Below, piece after piece: positions 1 through 9,836 of a stretch of 64,000 bases of DNA. Position 1 is the stretch's first letter, and each line of letters opens with the position of its first letter. Below the pieces are notes generated by a model, which was not told where the DNA came from, searched no databases, and worked only from the letters and a program-made list of their open reading frames with translations. The position numbers and the translations under genes were made by a program. The stretch covers positions 40,064,869 through 40,128,868 of the forward strand of contig CAMTDV010000018.1 of NCBI GenBank assembly GCA_947069175.1. Reading direction: 5' to 3'. Origin of the DNA: Scalesia atractyloides. Taxonomy: Eukaryota; Streptophyta; Magnoliopsida; Asterales; Asteraceae.

Positions 1-200
1 CTAGTGAAATTTTTGAGGTTCGTGGAGAAAAACCGGTTAGTAGCCTCAAACTCATGACTTGTACTCAAGCCCAAAAATATTTACGAAAGAATTATGTGGC
101 TTTCTTGGCACACATCGTAGAAGAGAAAGGCAATGGAAAAACAATTCAAGACATCCCCATTTGTTCGGGATTATCCTGAGGTGTTTCCCGAGGAAATACC
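1..200 (+). pseudogene. Gypsy pol fragment (protease-RT linker)
   Basis: Translation in two frames gives the stretch that lies between the aspartic protease and reverse transcriptase in Tekay/Del-type Ty3-gypsy polyproteins: residues resembling GEKPVSSLKLMTCTQAQKYL, then a VAFLAHI segment, then VRDYPEVFPEE. The same order occurs in the intact Gypsy-C polyprotein here. The fragment breaks off at the PEEIP position, where RT-proximal sequence should follow, and the DNA switches within a few bases to the 3' end of a gypsy LTR. Stops and a frameshift (near base 55 and near 170) show it is dead. It is too short to assign to a particular element. It may be the edge of a larger copy outside the window. 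Confidence 0.8.
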
Positions 201-252
201 ATGTGTATGTCGCACCCCGCAATTGTCTTCCGCTACGAGTCGGGGTGTGACA
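198..252 (+). repeat. 3' end of the Gypsy-A 5' LTR (truncated)
   Basis: About 55 bp ending in GGGGTGTGACA match the end of the Gypsy-A 3' LTR at 41558-41612 with only about five differences, and a primer-binding site follows 5 bp later. The rest of the roughly 3 kb LTR is missing and is replaced by a gypsy pol fragment. The join lies in a stretch common to both partners (GAGGAA-TACCATGTGT), so it looks like recombination at microhomology. Confidence 0.8.
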
Positions 253-257
253 GAAGA

Positions 258-270
258 TGGTATCAGAGCC
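258..270 (+). other. Primer-binding site of Gypsy-A
   Basis: TGGTATCAGAGCC, complementary to the 3' end of initiator tRNA-Met, lies 5 bp after the LTR end. This is the usual minus-strand priming site of plant gypsy and copia elements. It fixes the 5' LTR boundary at 252. Confidence 0.9.
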
Positions 271-558
271 ATCGGTTATAGCGAATTAGGCATCCCTAAA
301 GAACCTAGAATATAATCCTAAGTTTAGTTTGCTCGCACTGAGAACCTCTAGAGACTGAATAGTATGACTATTACCAGGATGGTCTTGTCGGGGCAAATAA
401 ATTCTTGTGGTCCGGAACACAATAATATATTTGCTGGTACTTGGGATTTCTGGGAACGTCATTAAGATAAGACAGGAAGGGGATGCGAATACTAACATAA
501 AAAACTATATATAATTTTTAAAATTTTAAAATCAAAATTTTGTGCAATATTTGCTTGT

Positions 559-1465
559 GTGTATATCTTTGGAATGTTGATTTTCAGTTATTTCAGTCAA
601 GAGAATCGGTGTTATATGTTGTCTTTCTCTACAGGTACCATGTCGCATCATAAGAGTCACCAGACTAAATCCCGTACTAAGACAGATCCTGAGGAGGATC
701 CGCTCATACCCCACCAGATGTCGAGCAACGAGCCGGATCAGTCTGGTTATTGTTGTGGTAGTTACCCACCTAGACCCCGTACCAGGCGCGAGGGAGAGGT
801 CTCGAGCGCCTATAATTCTCCATCTCACAACCCGACTAGCTCCTCAGAGCGTAGTCGGACCTATCCCCAGGAGCCCTCTCCTGCTACGGGGCATTCGGAG
901 TGGGAGTCTGTAGAACCTCGTTTACCTACGCCGGAGACTCCTCCCGAGCCTTCTACTCCTTCTACCCAGAGTACTTACTCACCATCTTCACCTAGTTCTC
1001 ATGAAGTACCCACCATCAGCCTCCTACCGATGGCCAGTCGGAGGGTACCCGCACCCGTACCTGCTTTTACACCACCACCCTCTCCTATCCGCCCGATACC
1101 GGTACCTATGGGAGCGCGGCAGCAGGTTACTGCCCGTTTCCTCACACCACCTAGAGAAGACCCTTCCCATTTCCATACCTATGAGCGAGGTGTCCCTTCT
1201 CGCCCGGTCAGAGATCCATCCCCACCTGCATGGGGCGTACCGCTCCCTCCTCAGGACGGCACCTGTTACAATCACCGAGAGCAGTCTGATGGGGTTCCTA
1301 TTTGAGCAGATTGCATTGCTGTGGATGGCGCGCGACGAGGATGAGCAGCACAGGAGATTGATGGGAGATTATCTGATCGTATTACAGCAGGCGATCATCA
1401 CTTTGCAGAAGGGCTTGGGATACGTTCATCACCACCAGGACTGTTTCCGGGCGATGCTGTATTGA
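559..1465 (+). pseudogene. Extra Pro/Ser-rich ORF upstream of Gypsy-A gag
   Basis: A reading frame of 248 codons opens at 559. The more convincing start is the ATG at 640, which follows a pyrimidine-rich TTTCTCTACAG that looks like a splice acceptor. The protein is low complexity: a basic, His/Ser/Thr-rich N-terminus, then Pro/Ser/Glu-rich runs such as PSPATGHSEWESVEP and TPPPSPIRPIPVP. Near 1240-1300 the coding signal moves to the next frame, where a leucine-rich, helix-like tail continues to the stop at 1465 (ALLWMARDEDEQHRRLM, then an LQQAI stretch). One small indel would account for the split. The leaders of Gypsy-B, -C and -E are 0.6-1 kb and have no counterpart. Known precedent: Ogre/Tat elements carry an ORF upstream of gag; I know of none described for Tekay-type elements. 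Function unknown. Confidence 0.55.
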
Positions 1466-1860
1466 TGCACCGGTGCCATCGTAGGCCTGGTGGCAGGTTT
1501 TGTGGGACTGGCATATTGGTTCTTTTGGCGTTCGTAGTATGGTTCTCTTTTTTATTATAGACAGACATGATGATTCTATTGCAAATCCTACCAAGCACTG
1601 GGTTATGCCCATGTCGAGGTGGTGATGTAGTTTGTTTTCGTAGTTTCGTACTTTCATTGAATGGTGTATGTACGTCACTCCGGTGACTAGTTTTGACAGC
1701 ACATTTAAGCACTGGCCATTATGGGCTAAGTCTATGTGCAAATTTTGCAGTTGTATGATGACAAATGTTATTATATATATGATGATGATTATGGTTATAC
1801 ATGTTGTGTGTTCATGTGTGCGGTGAAATTGTGTGATATGTGATGATTGTACATGTGACA

Positions 1861-1862
<2 letters not shown>
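1466..1862 (+). other. Gypsy-A leader between extra ORF and gag
   Basis: About 400 bp of untranslated leader, increasingly rich in ATG/TGA triplets and AT towards the TA microsatellite. I see no coding signal on either strand. The 187-codon minus-strand frame here is a read-through of the repeat. Confidence 0.6.

Positions 1863-1912
<50 letters not shown>
1863..1912. repeat. (TA)n microsatellite
   Basis: About 25 uninterrupted TA dinucleotides end 11 bp before the Gypsy-A gag start codon. It would fold back on itself in RNA directly upstream of the gag AUG. Confidence 0.95.
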
Positions 1913-1914
<2 letters not shown>

Positions 1915-1923
1915 TATAATAGA

Positions 1924-3050
1924 ATGGCACCGAAACGCACTCCACAAATGACGGAGGCGGAAAACACGCAAATGATAGCGCAACCGCTTCAAGTAGTGAT
2001 CCCCACGATCGTGACGCAGGTTAGCGCCGGTATCAATGCTAACCAACAACAGAACCCACAAACAGGGTCGTTAGGTCAGAATAACGGTCAAAACAATAAT
2101 CAAAATAACGCACAAAATAGTGTTAGACCGGTTTGCACATATAAGCACTTCATGGAGTGCAAACCAATGGAATTTAGTGGAATTGAAGGAATGAATGGGT
2201 TAGTAAAATGGATCGAGAAGTTGGAATCGGTAATCAATATAAGTTATTGTCCCAGTGTTTGTGCGGTTATATATACGACTTGTACCTTCACCGACCATGC
2301 CTTAAACTGGTGGAACACCATCGTTCAATCTCGCGGGTCGGCCGCAATTAATACTATGACGTCGGACGATCTTAAGGCACTGATGATGGAATAGTTCTGC
2401 CCGGCCAATGATATTCAGAGGCTCAAACATGAGTTCTGGAACCTACAGATGCAAGGTGCCGACCATGCAGGTTACACCAATCGTTTCAATGAACTGGCAC
2501 GCATACTGCCAGACATGGTCTGACCGTAGGACATGCGGATCGAAAGATATATCTGGGGACTGGCCCTAGAAGTGAGGAGCATTATCAACTCAGTGGAACA
2601 CCTGACCATGCACGGAGTGGTAGCCAGGTCAGGTATTGTTATGTTCGACATGGTTAGACGTAGGATTTTGATGATGCCTAGAGAGTAGGCCGGTAATAAG
2701 CGAGAAACCCTGGGAAGTAGTCAAGCATGGGTAACAACAACGAAGATGGGGAAAGCAACTTGCCAGAGTTACGCCATGACTACTCCAACTGGTAACTCTG
2801 ATAACTACAAAGGAAAATCCCCAAAGTGCAACAAGTGTACTTTGCACCACTATGGTGCGTGCTGAACAGTGATATGCTCGAGGTGTCATAAAAGTGGGCA
2901 TTATGCCCGAAACTGTAAGATGTCAGCTGAACCAAACCCCAAACCAACCCGCTTCCAACCCCCAAGACCTCAACCTCTTCAGCAGCGACCCCAACAACCA
3001 AAACAACAGATTACCTACCCCCATACGTGCTACGAGTGTGGCAGTACTTA
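1924..3050 (+). pseudogene. gag: Gypsy-A gag (capsid and zinc knuckle), broken
   Basis: ATG at 1924 opens MAPKRTPQMTEAENTQM, followed by an Asn/Gln-rich linker and the plant gypsy Gag core: YKHFMECKPMEFSGIEG, the LVKWIEKLE helix and the ALNWWNT motif, which match Gypsy-C Gag in order. An in-frame TAG at 2392-2394 ends the first frame. The capsid continues (FCPANDIQRLKHEFWNLQ) with further stops near 2521 and 2686. The nucleocapsid CCHC knuckle, CSRCHKSGHYARNC, is readable at about 2878-2919 and is followed by a Pro/Gln-rich tail. Gag packages the element RNA in cytoplasmic virus-like particles. This copy cannot make a full-length protein. Confidence 0.85.
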
Positions 3051-3169
3051 GCAGATAGCCGGAAAGAATACGCAGGGCCAAGCATCTACCTCGAATGTAG
3101 TTCGAGGTCGTGCCTTTATCATTGGGTCTGGTGACGCACGCAGGATCCAAATGTGGTCACAGGTACGTT

Positions 3170-6100
3170 CCTCGTTTCAGATCAATTTGCTTCAGTTTTA
3201 TTTGATACGGCCGCTGATAGGAGTTAGGTTTCTATTGCATTTTTGCCACAATTAAATATGGCCGCTATTGACTTAAAACAACCGTACTTTGTCAAACTTG
3301 CCAACGGGAAACAGATCACCAGTCACCAACTCATTTGTAACTGCCCTATAACCCTTAACGATTACCAATTTTCTATTGACCTTTTACCCGTAGAACTGGG
3401 CAGTTTTGACGTCATCGTAGGAATGGACTGGCTGTCCAATCATCACGCTGAAGTGTGGTGTGAACAGAAGATTGTGAAGATTCCTTTGTCCTCGGACGAT
3501 GTAATCATGGTACAGGGAGAGAAGTTAGGTACCATGCTAAACCTCATATCTCATCTCCAGGCGTTGAAGTGTATACGACAGAGGTGTGATGTTTTTTAGC
3601 CAGCGTCATGACAGATGAACCAGCAGAAAAACGTATTGAAGACATCCCGATAATGCGCGAATACCCCAACGTGTTCCCGGAGGAATTGCCCGGATTGCCG
3701 CCCAATCAGCAAGTCGAGTTTCGGATCGAGCTAATACCGGGAAAAGCACCCATCGCCAAAGCCCCATACTGTCTTGCACCATCCGAGATGCAAGAACTCT
3801 CGACGTAACTGCAGGAGTTACTTGATCGTGGTTTCATCCGTCCTAGTTATTCTACATGGGGAGCCCCAGTCTTATTTGTAAAGATAAAGGACGACAGCTT
3901 CCGAATGTGCATCGACTATAGAGAATTAAACAAGGTCACTATCAAGAACCGATACCCTCTTCCGCATTTTTTTGTCCAGTGGCAAGGAGACCGATATTTT
4001 TATAAGATAGATCTTCGATCAGGTTACCATCAAGTGAAGGTCCAAGACGAAGATATCCCCAAGACGGCTTTTCGAACTCGGTATGGCCACTACGAGTTCT
4101 TGGTTATGCCCTTCGGGCTAACCAACGCACCTGCTGTGTTCATGGACCTCATGAACCGGGTGTGTAAACCATACCTCGATAAGTTTGTTATCGTCTTCAT
4201 CGACGATATTCTGATCTACTCTAAAAGCAAGGACTAGCACGAGTATCATTTACATGCTATATTGGAGATACTACGGAATGAGAAATTGTACGCTAAGTTG
4301 TCTTAGTGCGACTTCTGGTTGCAAGCAGTGCAATTTTTGGGACATGTGGTAGATCAGTATGGAATTCATGTGGATCCAAGCAAGATAGAAGCAATCAAGA
4401 ATTGGCCTGCGCCTAAATCTTTGAAAGAGATACGCCAATCTTGGGACTGGCGGGATATTACCGTCGGTTCATCGAAAATTTCTCTGGTATTGCCCAATCG
4501 CTAACAGCCTTGACACAGAAGGATAAGAAGTATGAATGGGGGGAAGACCAGGAAACAACGTTCCAGCTGTTAAAACAGAAGTTATGCGACGCCAGACGTT
4601 ACCCGAAGGAAACAATGACTTTGTCGTATATTGTGACGCATCTCGGTGAGGGCTCGGATGTGTCCTAATGCAAAGAAATAAAGTCATTGTATACACTTCC
4701 AGACAACTAAAGGTGCACGAGAAGAACCACACGACGCATGATTTGGAACTAGGCACGGTCATATTCGCGTTGAAGATATGTAGACATTATTTATATGGTA
4801 CAAAGTGTACTATATATACGGACCACAAAAGTCTCCAACATATCTTCGACCAAAGAAAGCTGAACACGAGGCAGCGCAGATGGGTGGAATTATTAAATTA
4901 TTACAACTATGAAATAAAGTACCACCCGAGGAAAGCTAACGTGGTAGCGGATGCACTAAGTTAGGAAGGATCGTATTAAACCACTCCGAGTGCGAGCACT
5001 TGGAATGATTGTGCAGACGAGCCTTATAGAGAGAATATGGAACGCGCAAATACAAGTGCTGGAGGAAAGCCAGTTACCCAGCGAAGGGTTGCATGGAAAT
5101 GAGAAAAGCGTTGTGAAGAAAACGGATGAAGTGTTGTATTTTAAGGATCGAGTGTGGATTCCTGCAAGTTCGGAGCTGAGACAGTTGATCATGGACGAGG
5201 CCCATAAATCGAAATATTCGATTCACCCTGGTACAGACAAGATGTACCACGACCTTAAAGAGTTTTATTGGTTGCCAGGGATGAAAAAGGACGTGGGGGA
5301 ATATGTAAGCCACTGCTTGACTTGTGCTCGAGTCAAGGCAGAGTATCAGAAGCCCTCGGGAATGTTACAACAACCCGAGATACCTCAGTGGAAATGGGAA
5401 CAAATCATGATGGATTTCGTGACCAATTTTCCAAGAACGTCTCGTGGTCATGACGCGATTTGGGTAATCGTACATCCATCGATTGACCAAATCCGCACAT
5501 TTTATTCCGATCCATACCACTTATAAACCGATAAGTTGGCCGAGATCTACACTAACGAGATAGTAGCCAGACACGGTGTCCCGATTGCATTTATTTCAAA
5601 CCGAGACAGCCATTTCACCTCACGATATTGGCAGAACTTACAAGAAGCTTTGGGGACTCGGATCGATCTGAGTACTGCTTACCATCCCCAAACCGACGGC
5701 CAATTGGAATGCATGATCTAGACATTAGAGGACTTGCTTCGCGCCTGTGTCCTGGACTTTGGAGGAAGTTGGGACAAGCATCTTCCACAAGTAGAATTTT
5801 CCTATAACAATAGTTACCACAGCAGTATCCGGGTAGCCCCGTTCGAGGCGCTTTATGGTCGAAAGTGTCGATCACCACTTTGCTGGGCCGAAGTGGGTGA
5901 CACCCAACTGATGGGAACCGAGCTAGTACAGGAAACGACTGATAAGATCCACCAGGTTCAGAATAGATTGAAAGCCCCTCAGGATCGGCAAAAGAGCCGA
6001 GCTGATGTACGTAGAAAACCGTTATCGTTGGAGGTGGGTGAACGAGTATTATTAAAGGAATCGCCGTGGAAAGGCGTTATCAGATTTGGAAAGACCGGAA

Positions 6101-6440
6101 AGTTAGCACCACGATACATTGGACCGTACGAGATTCTAGCAAAAGTAGGTCCCATAGCTTAAAGGTTGAAGTTACCAACCGAGTTTAGTGCCATTCATAA
6201 TGTCTTCCACTTTTCAAACCTAAAAAAGTGCCTGTCAGGCGAGGCCACCCAGATACCTTTGGAAGACATAAACATTGACGATAAACTCCACTTTGTGGAG
6301 GAACCGGTATAATAGTTGATGGCAGGGTTAAACAATTAAGGCACAACAAAATTTCACTGGTAAAAGTCCGGTGAAACTCTGAACCAGGACCTGAATACAC
6401 AAGGGAACGGAAGGATGAATTCCGTATAAAATAGCCTCAC
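3170..6440 (+). pseudogene. pol: Gypsy-A pol: protease, RT, RNase H, integrase, chromodomain trace
   Basis: Protease: VLFDTAADRS near 3195 replaces the usual DTGADRS and is followed by a stop; the GSFDVIVGMDWLSNHHAEV segment is intact (3395-3455). RT: residues from EYPNVFPEELPGLPP (3658) through KIDLRSGYHQV, MPFGLTNAPAVFMDLMNRV and the catalytic FIDD (about 4198) are clear, with stops at about 3806 and 4235. RNase H: a frameshift at about 4435, a second near 4600-4665, then HDLELGTVIFALK and YTDHKSLQHIFD. Integrase: the HHCC zinc region (about 5200-5330), MDFVT, NRDSHFTSRYWQ, and the catalytic Glu in TDGQLEC. The C-terminus keeps the GKLAPRYIGPYEIL (GPY) motif. Chromodomain-like residues after 6296 are shredded. 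Such integrases insert DNA and the chromodomain guides targeting. All activities are lost here. Confidence 0.9.
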
Positions 6441-6477
6441 CTTTTCCCTAGCTAGATGGGGTAAATTTCAGGGACAA

Positions 6478-6490
6478 AATTTCTTAACCA
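6478..6490 (+). other. Polypurine tract of Gypsy-A
   Basis: AACCAAGGGAGAC immediately precedes the LTR start TGTGATACC. The conserved GGGACAAAATTTC block found just upstream of the tract in Tekay-type elements is at 6471-6483. It is the plus-strand priming site. Confidence 0.75.
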
Positions 6491-9341
6491 AGGGAGACTG
6501 TGATACCCTGGACGAAACCAGGTACACCTTAATCGGTCCAAAACTTTAAATATATTAAAAACAATAATTGTGCGAAAACCCTAAAAACATGTATGACTTG
6601 TGTGCTATATTAAACGATATCTTTTTTGTCTTGGATGAATCTGAGAGGATGTTATGGTAAACATAACACTAATAAGGGCCAACGGTGCGAGGTTGGTGTC
6701 CTTAGCCTTTAAAAAATGTGTTAAACGGGAGCTTTCCGTTTAACAGCGCATTAAACGTTTGACGATGATTCTGAGTTCACAGAACATCTTAGTTATGTTC
6801 CATAGACCATGACATAAGATTTGAATCAATTCGTAGCTCGGGCACGCAAAACGAGGCAGAGTCCGGTTAGGGAAACGCCTATGTTTTAGAGAAACGAAAG
6901 ACAACCAAACATGCAAGGAACGCTCAAACAAGCCTAAAGACACTTAAACTACCCTAATACGAGGCCATTATGATTAAAACTTAACCGTGTTCGTGTTTCG
7001 AGACGGTTATGCACGGTTTTTAAAACCGAGCCTTTTAGCACTAAAAACGCGAAAATAGGAGCCCGTTTAGCAAATCGGGGATGCGTGTGGGACCCGAAAA
7101 CGAACCTAAACGCGAAAACAAAGATAGACATCATCTTTTTAACCGATAAACGAAGCACAACAAAGCGGGGGGTGGGGTGGGGGCACCCCACCTGCGACCG
7201 CCACCCCTGTTTTATTATAAAACCTTTTTTTCATTTTTCCTTCATCTTTCATCAGAATTCTGCTCTCAATCAGCAAAAACCCAGCTGATCATCAACAAAG
7301 TTCAGCAAAATTAAAGTTATCTTTCAAGTTTTATAAGGTTTCGATAAAGATTTCTTGTATAAACATGAACTAGACTATGAAAATTCTTTCTAATCCATAC
7401 TAGTGGATGGTTTAAACATAGTTCTTGGCTGAATCATAACACATCACGGATTCTCTGATGTTATATGGTTGCCAAGATCACAAAACTTCGGCTTTTGATA
7501 CCATAATCAACCCTTAATCGACCAAAAGCGATTAACAAAGTTATTAACCGAAACCAGTGAAACGCGGCTTTATTGACATGGGTTATGGCATATTTGGATT
7601 ATACTTGATGTGTAGGTGCTAAATATACCACCCACGCACTTCTGGACTCGAGAGAAATGCACGGAAACGGAGCTTGCGCTAGGTATAACATCCGAACCCT
7701 TCGACTAGCTTAGGCAGAATATTGTTTGGACTAAAACTTGGTCCGTGATCCTTGGATTGAGCTAAAATTTGGTGTAGTGATGTAGGGTATTGACTGGAAT
7801 GTCCAGTTAAAATGTTAGAATTTTTTGAATTTTCGGTGATATTTGGCGAAATTTTGGCTATTTTACCGAAAGAAATTCGGGGAAAATACCAACCGGAGTC
7901 GATAAATCATCAAAATTTACATGAACACTAAGTAACATATAGGAAATATTCTGGTATGTTTGGAAGTCCATTGGTTGAATGTTTTTTCGAATTAAAAATC
8001 CACGTTTTTGTGAGTTTTCGGTAGCCGGAAACGCACCGAAACGAAATCCAAAAAATCCCAAATTTTTACAGGGAGTTCCTGGAAATGTAAGGGACTTTTT
8101 GGAATATTTTGTGAATTTTTAGACATTGGATGATAAGCGACGAAATTATTCGGTTAGATATTGTTTTACAAATGATATATGTGAGGGGTTAAAATGGCTA
8201 AATAAATTCCCCAATTATTTTTCTCATAATCTATATATTTTTACTGATTTGTATCAAAATTTCTAGATTTTTATCAAACTGATGTATTAAAGGAGAATTT
8301 TGCGTAGTTGAAAACGCTTTATTTTAAACTAGTTTCTGCACTTTACCGTGTAACGAACCTGCCGGAACCAGGAACTGACCGAACCCAACGTTTACTATAG
8401 TTGGAACAGCAGGGGTATTCCGGGAGATTCCAGGGTCGTTTGGACACTAGGGGTGTGTCCCACGCCAGTTCGGGAGAATCCCCAACGGCGAAAACGGAAA
8501 CTCAATTTTAGTCAATATAGACTCCCCAAACACCCAAACTCACTTAATGAAAAGTTAATCTCTCTTAGATGACAACATGTTCGTACTATTGGTATTCCCG
8601 TACCATTATCCGAACGTGTCAAACAACTGACTTTGGCTGGCACGCGAACCGGTGCCCGGAAGCCAAACTAAAAAATGATACTACACTGACATCCATCACC
8701 ATACCAGTATCCTATAGGTTCAATCTGGGGTGAAAACTCATAACCGGGTCCAAGTTATAACCATTACTAACTTAGATGCTGAGTTGAGTCCCTACTTGCA
8801 TGCGTGCTATTAAAGCTGATCCAGTTGAATAATCACTCATTGATTGATACTACTACCCTCATTGTGAGTGTCACTCCCCCACTTTTAAACTGTTTTGATG
8901 TTTTCTGGGGTGAATTGCATGTTACAAACTATGTTATGTGCACCAACTTGTTATGATGTGAATTACCTAACACACGAACTATCACCAATGCATGTGATTA
9001 ACGTAAGTCGTGGGCAGTGGATAGTACTATTGGTCTGACAAACCCAGTTGCCGTCGGACCGGTGTGCCGGTAGACAGGCAACTGCAAGCTTCCTAAACTA
9101 TGTTATGTTGTTAGGCATAACTACCCCTGGGACGTTGGGCTGCACGTGACGTAGTCGGTGGTTATTGCGGTCAAGGTTTCACTTGTGAACTCGTGTAATT
9201 CCATCTGTGATCTGTGACACGTGCAATTAAACTTGTTAAAACATTTTGCTGTGAAACAACTAAACCAGTGGAACTCACCAGATCGTTTAGCTGACCCCTT
9301 TTTAAATTAACTTGCATTTCAGGTAAAACTAAATAGGAATG
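6491..9341 (+). repeat. Gypsy-A 3' LTR, first part
   Basis: Begins TGTGATACCC after the polypurine tract and runs 2851 bp to the copia-1 target site GAATG (9337-9341). It contains no protein-coding signal. The open frames at 6740-7288 and 7858-8061 are short and unsupported. A strong hairpin lies at 9045-9084. The LTR continues at 41389. Confidence 0.85.
9045..9084. repeat. Stem-loop in the Gypsy-A LTR
   Basis: CAGTTGCC pairs with GGCAACTG at the outer end. Inside it GTC pairs with GAC and ACCGG with CCGGT, leaving a tiny loop. It lies about 300 bp before the copia-1 insertion point. It may be an R/U5 RNA structure or chance. Confidence 0.6.
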
Positions 9342-9747
9342 TGTTGGTGCTTATGTCTGTTGCCTACGTCATCGTATAAGATCAAGTCTTTGTAATTAGG
9401 GCTTGAATTGTTAGAATTTGAAAGTATTTATGATGTAATGCACAAGTTCGGCCGAACTTGTGTGAAGATAGATCAAGTTCGCCCGAACTTTATCTATCCA
9501 TCCACAGTTCGAGCGAACTTGCTGCTCTATATATAGGTTGTCATGGGTCTTTCGTTGTAAGAACTTTACGTTGACGACGGCGAAGCTCTGTCTGTTTAGA
9601 TTCTCAATGTACTATTGATTTGAACTAATAAACAGACAATTTAAACAGTAAATCTTGTGTATTCGATTAACAAGTCACATAATTTCTGCTTATGATGGAC
9701 TTTAGATACAAATTAGGTTCCTAAGCAGTGGAGGAGCGTAACTAACA
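9342..9747 (+). repeat. Copia-1 5' LTR
   Basis: A 406-bp LTR. A TATA box (TCTATATATAGG, 9526-9537) and a later AATAAA (9627-9632) fit the U3-R-U5 layout. Three dyads of the GTTCGNNCGAAC type lie 20-90 bp upstream of the TATA box: a perfect 22-bp palindrome at 9441-9462, a near-perfect copy at 9473-9490, and a third at 9505-9521. That position fits an enhancer or protein-binding site. Confidence 0.9.
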
Positions 9748-9749
9748 AG

Positions 9750-9762
9750 TGGTATCAGAGCC
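9750..9762 (+). other. Primer-binding site of copia-1
   Basis: TGGTATCAGAGCC lies 2 bp after the LTR end and is complementary to initiator tRNA-Met. It sits only 75 bp upstream of the Gypsy-B insertion. Confidence 0.9.
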
Positions 9763-9836
9763 ATGGATACCAATTTGCTGAGATCTACACAAGACACTCT
9801 CTATTTCTACCCATTTCTGTAATTTGAATATGTCAT

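Noticed and set aside
1382..1945. 187-codon minus-strand frame with a Tyr/Ile repeat
   Set aside because: The frame is a read-through of the (TA)n tract and of sequence antisense to the Gypsy-A leader. No domain or codon bias supports it.
9300..9341. A host gene or promoter left of copia-1
   Set aside because: The sequence is continuous with 41389-41612 once copia-1 is removed and belongs to the Gypsy-A LTR.
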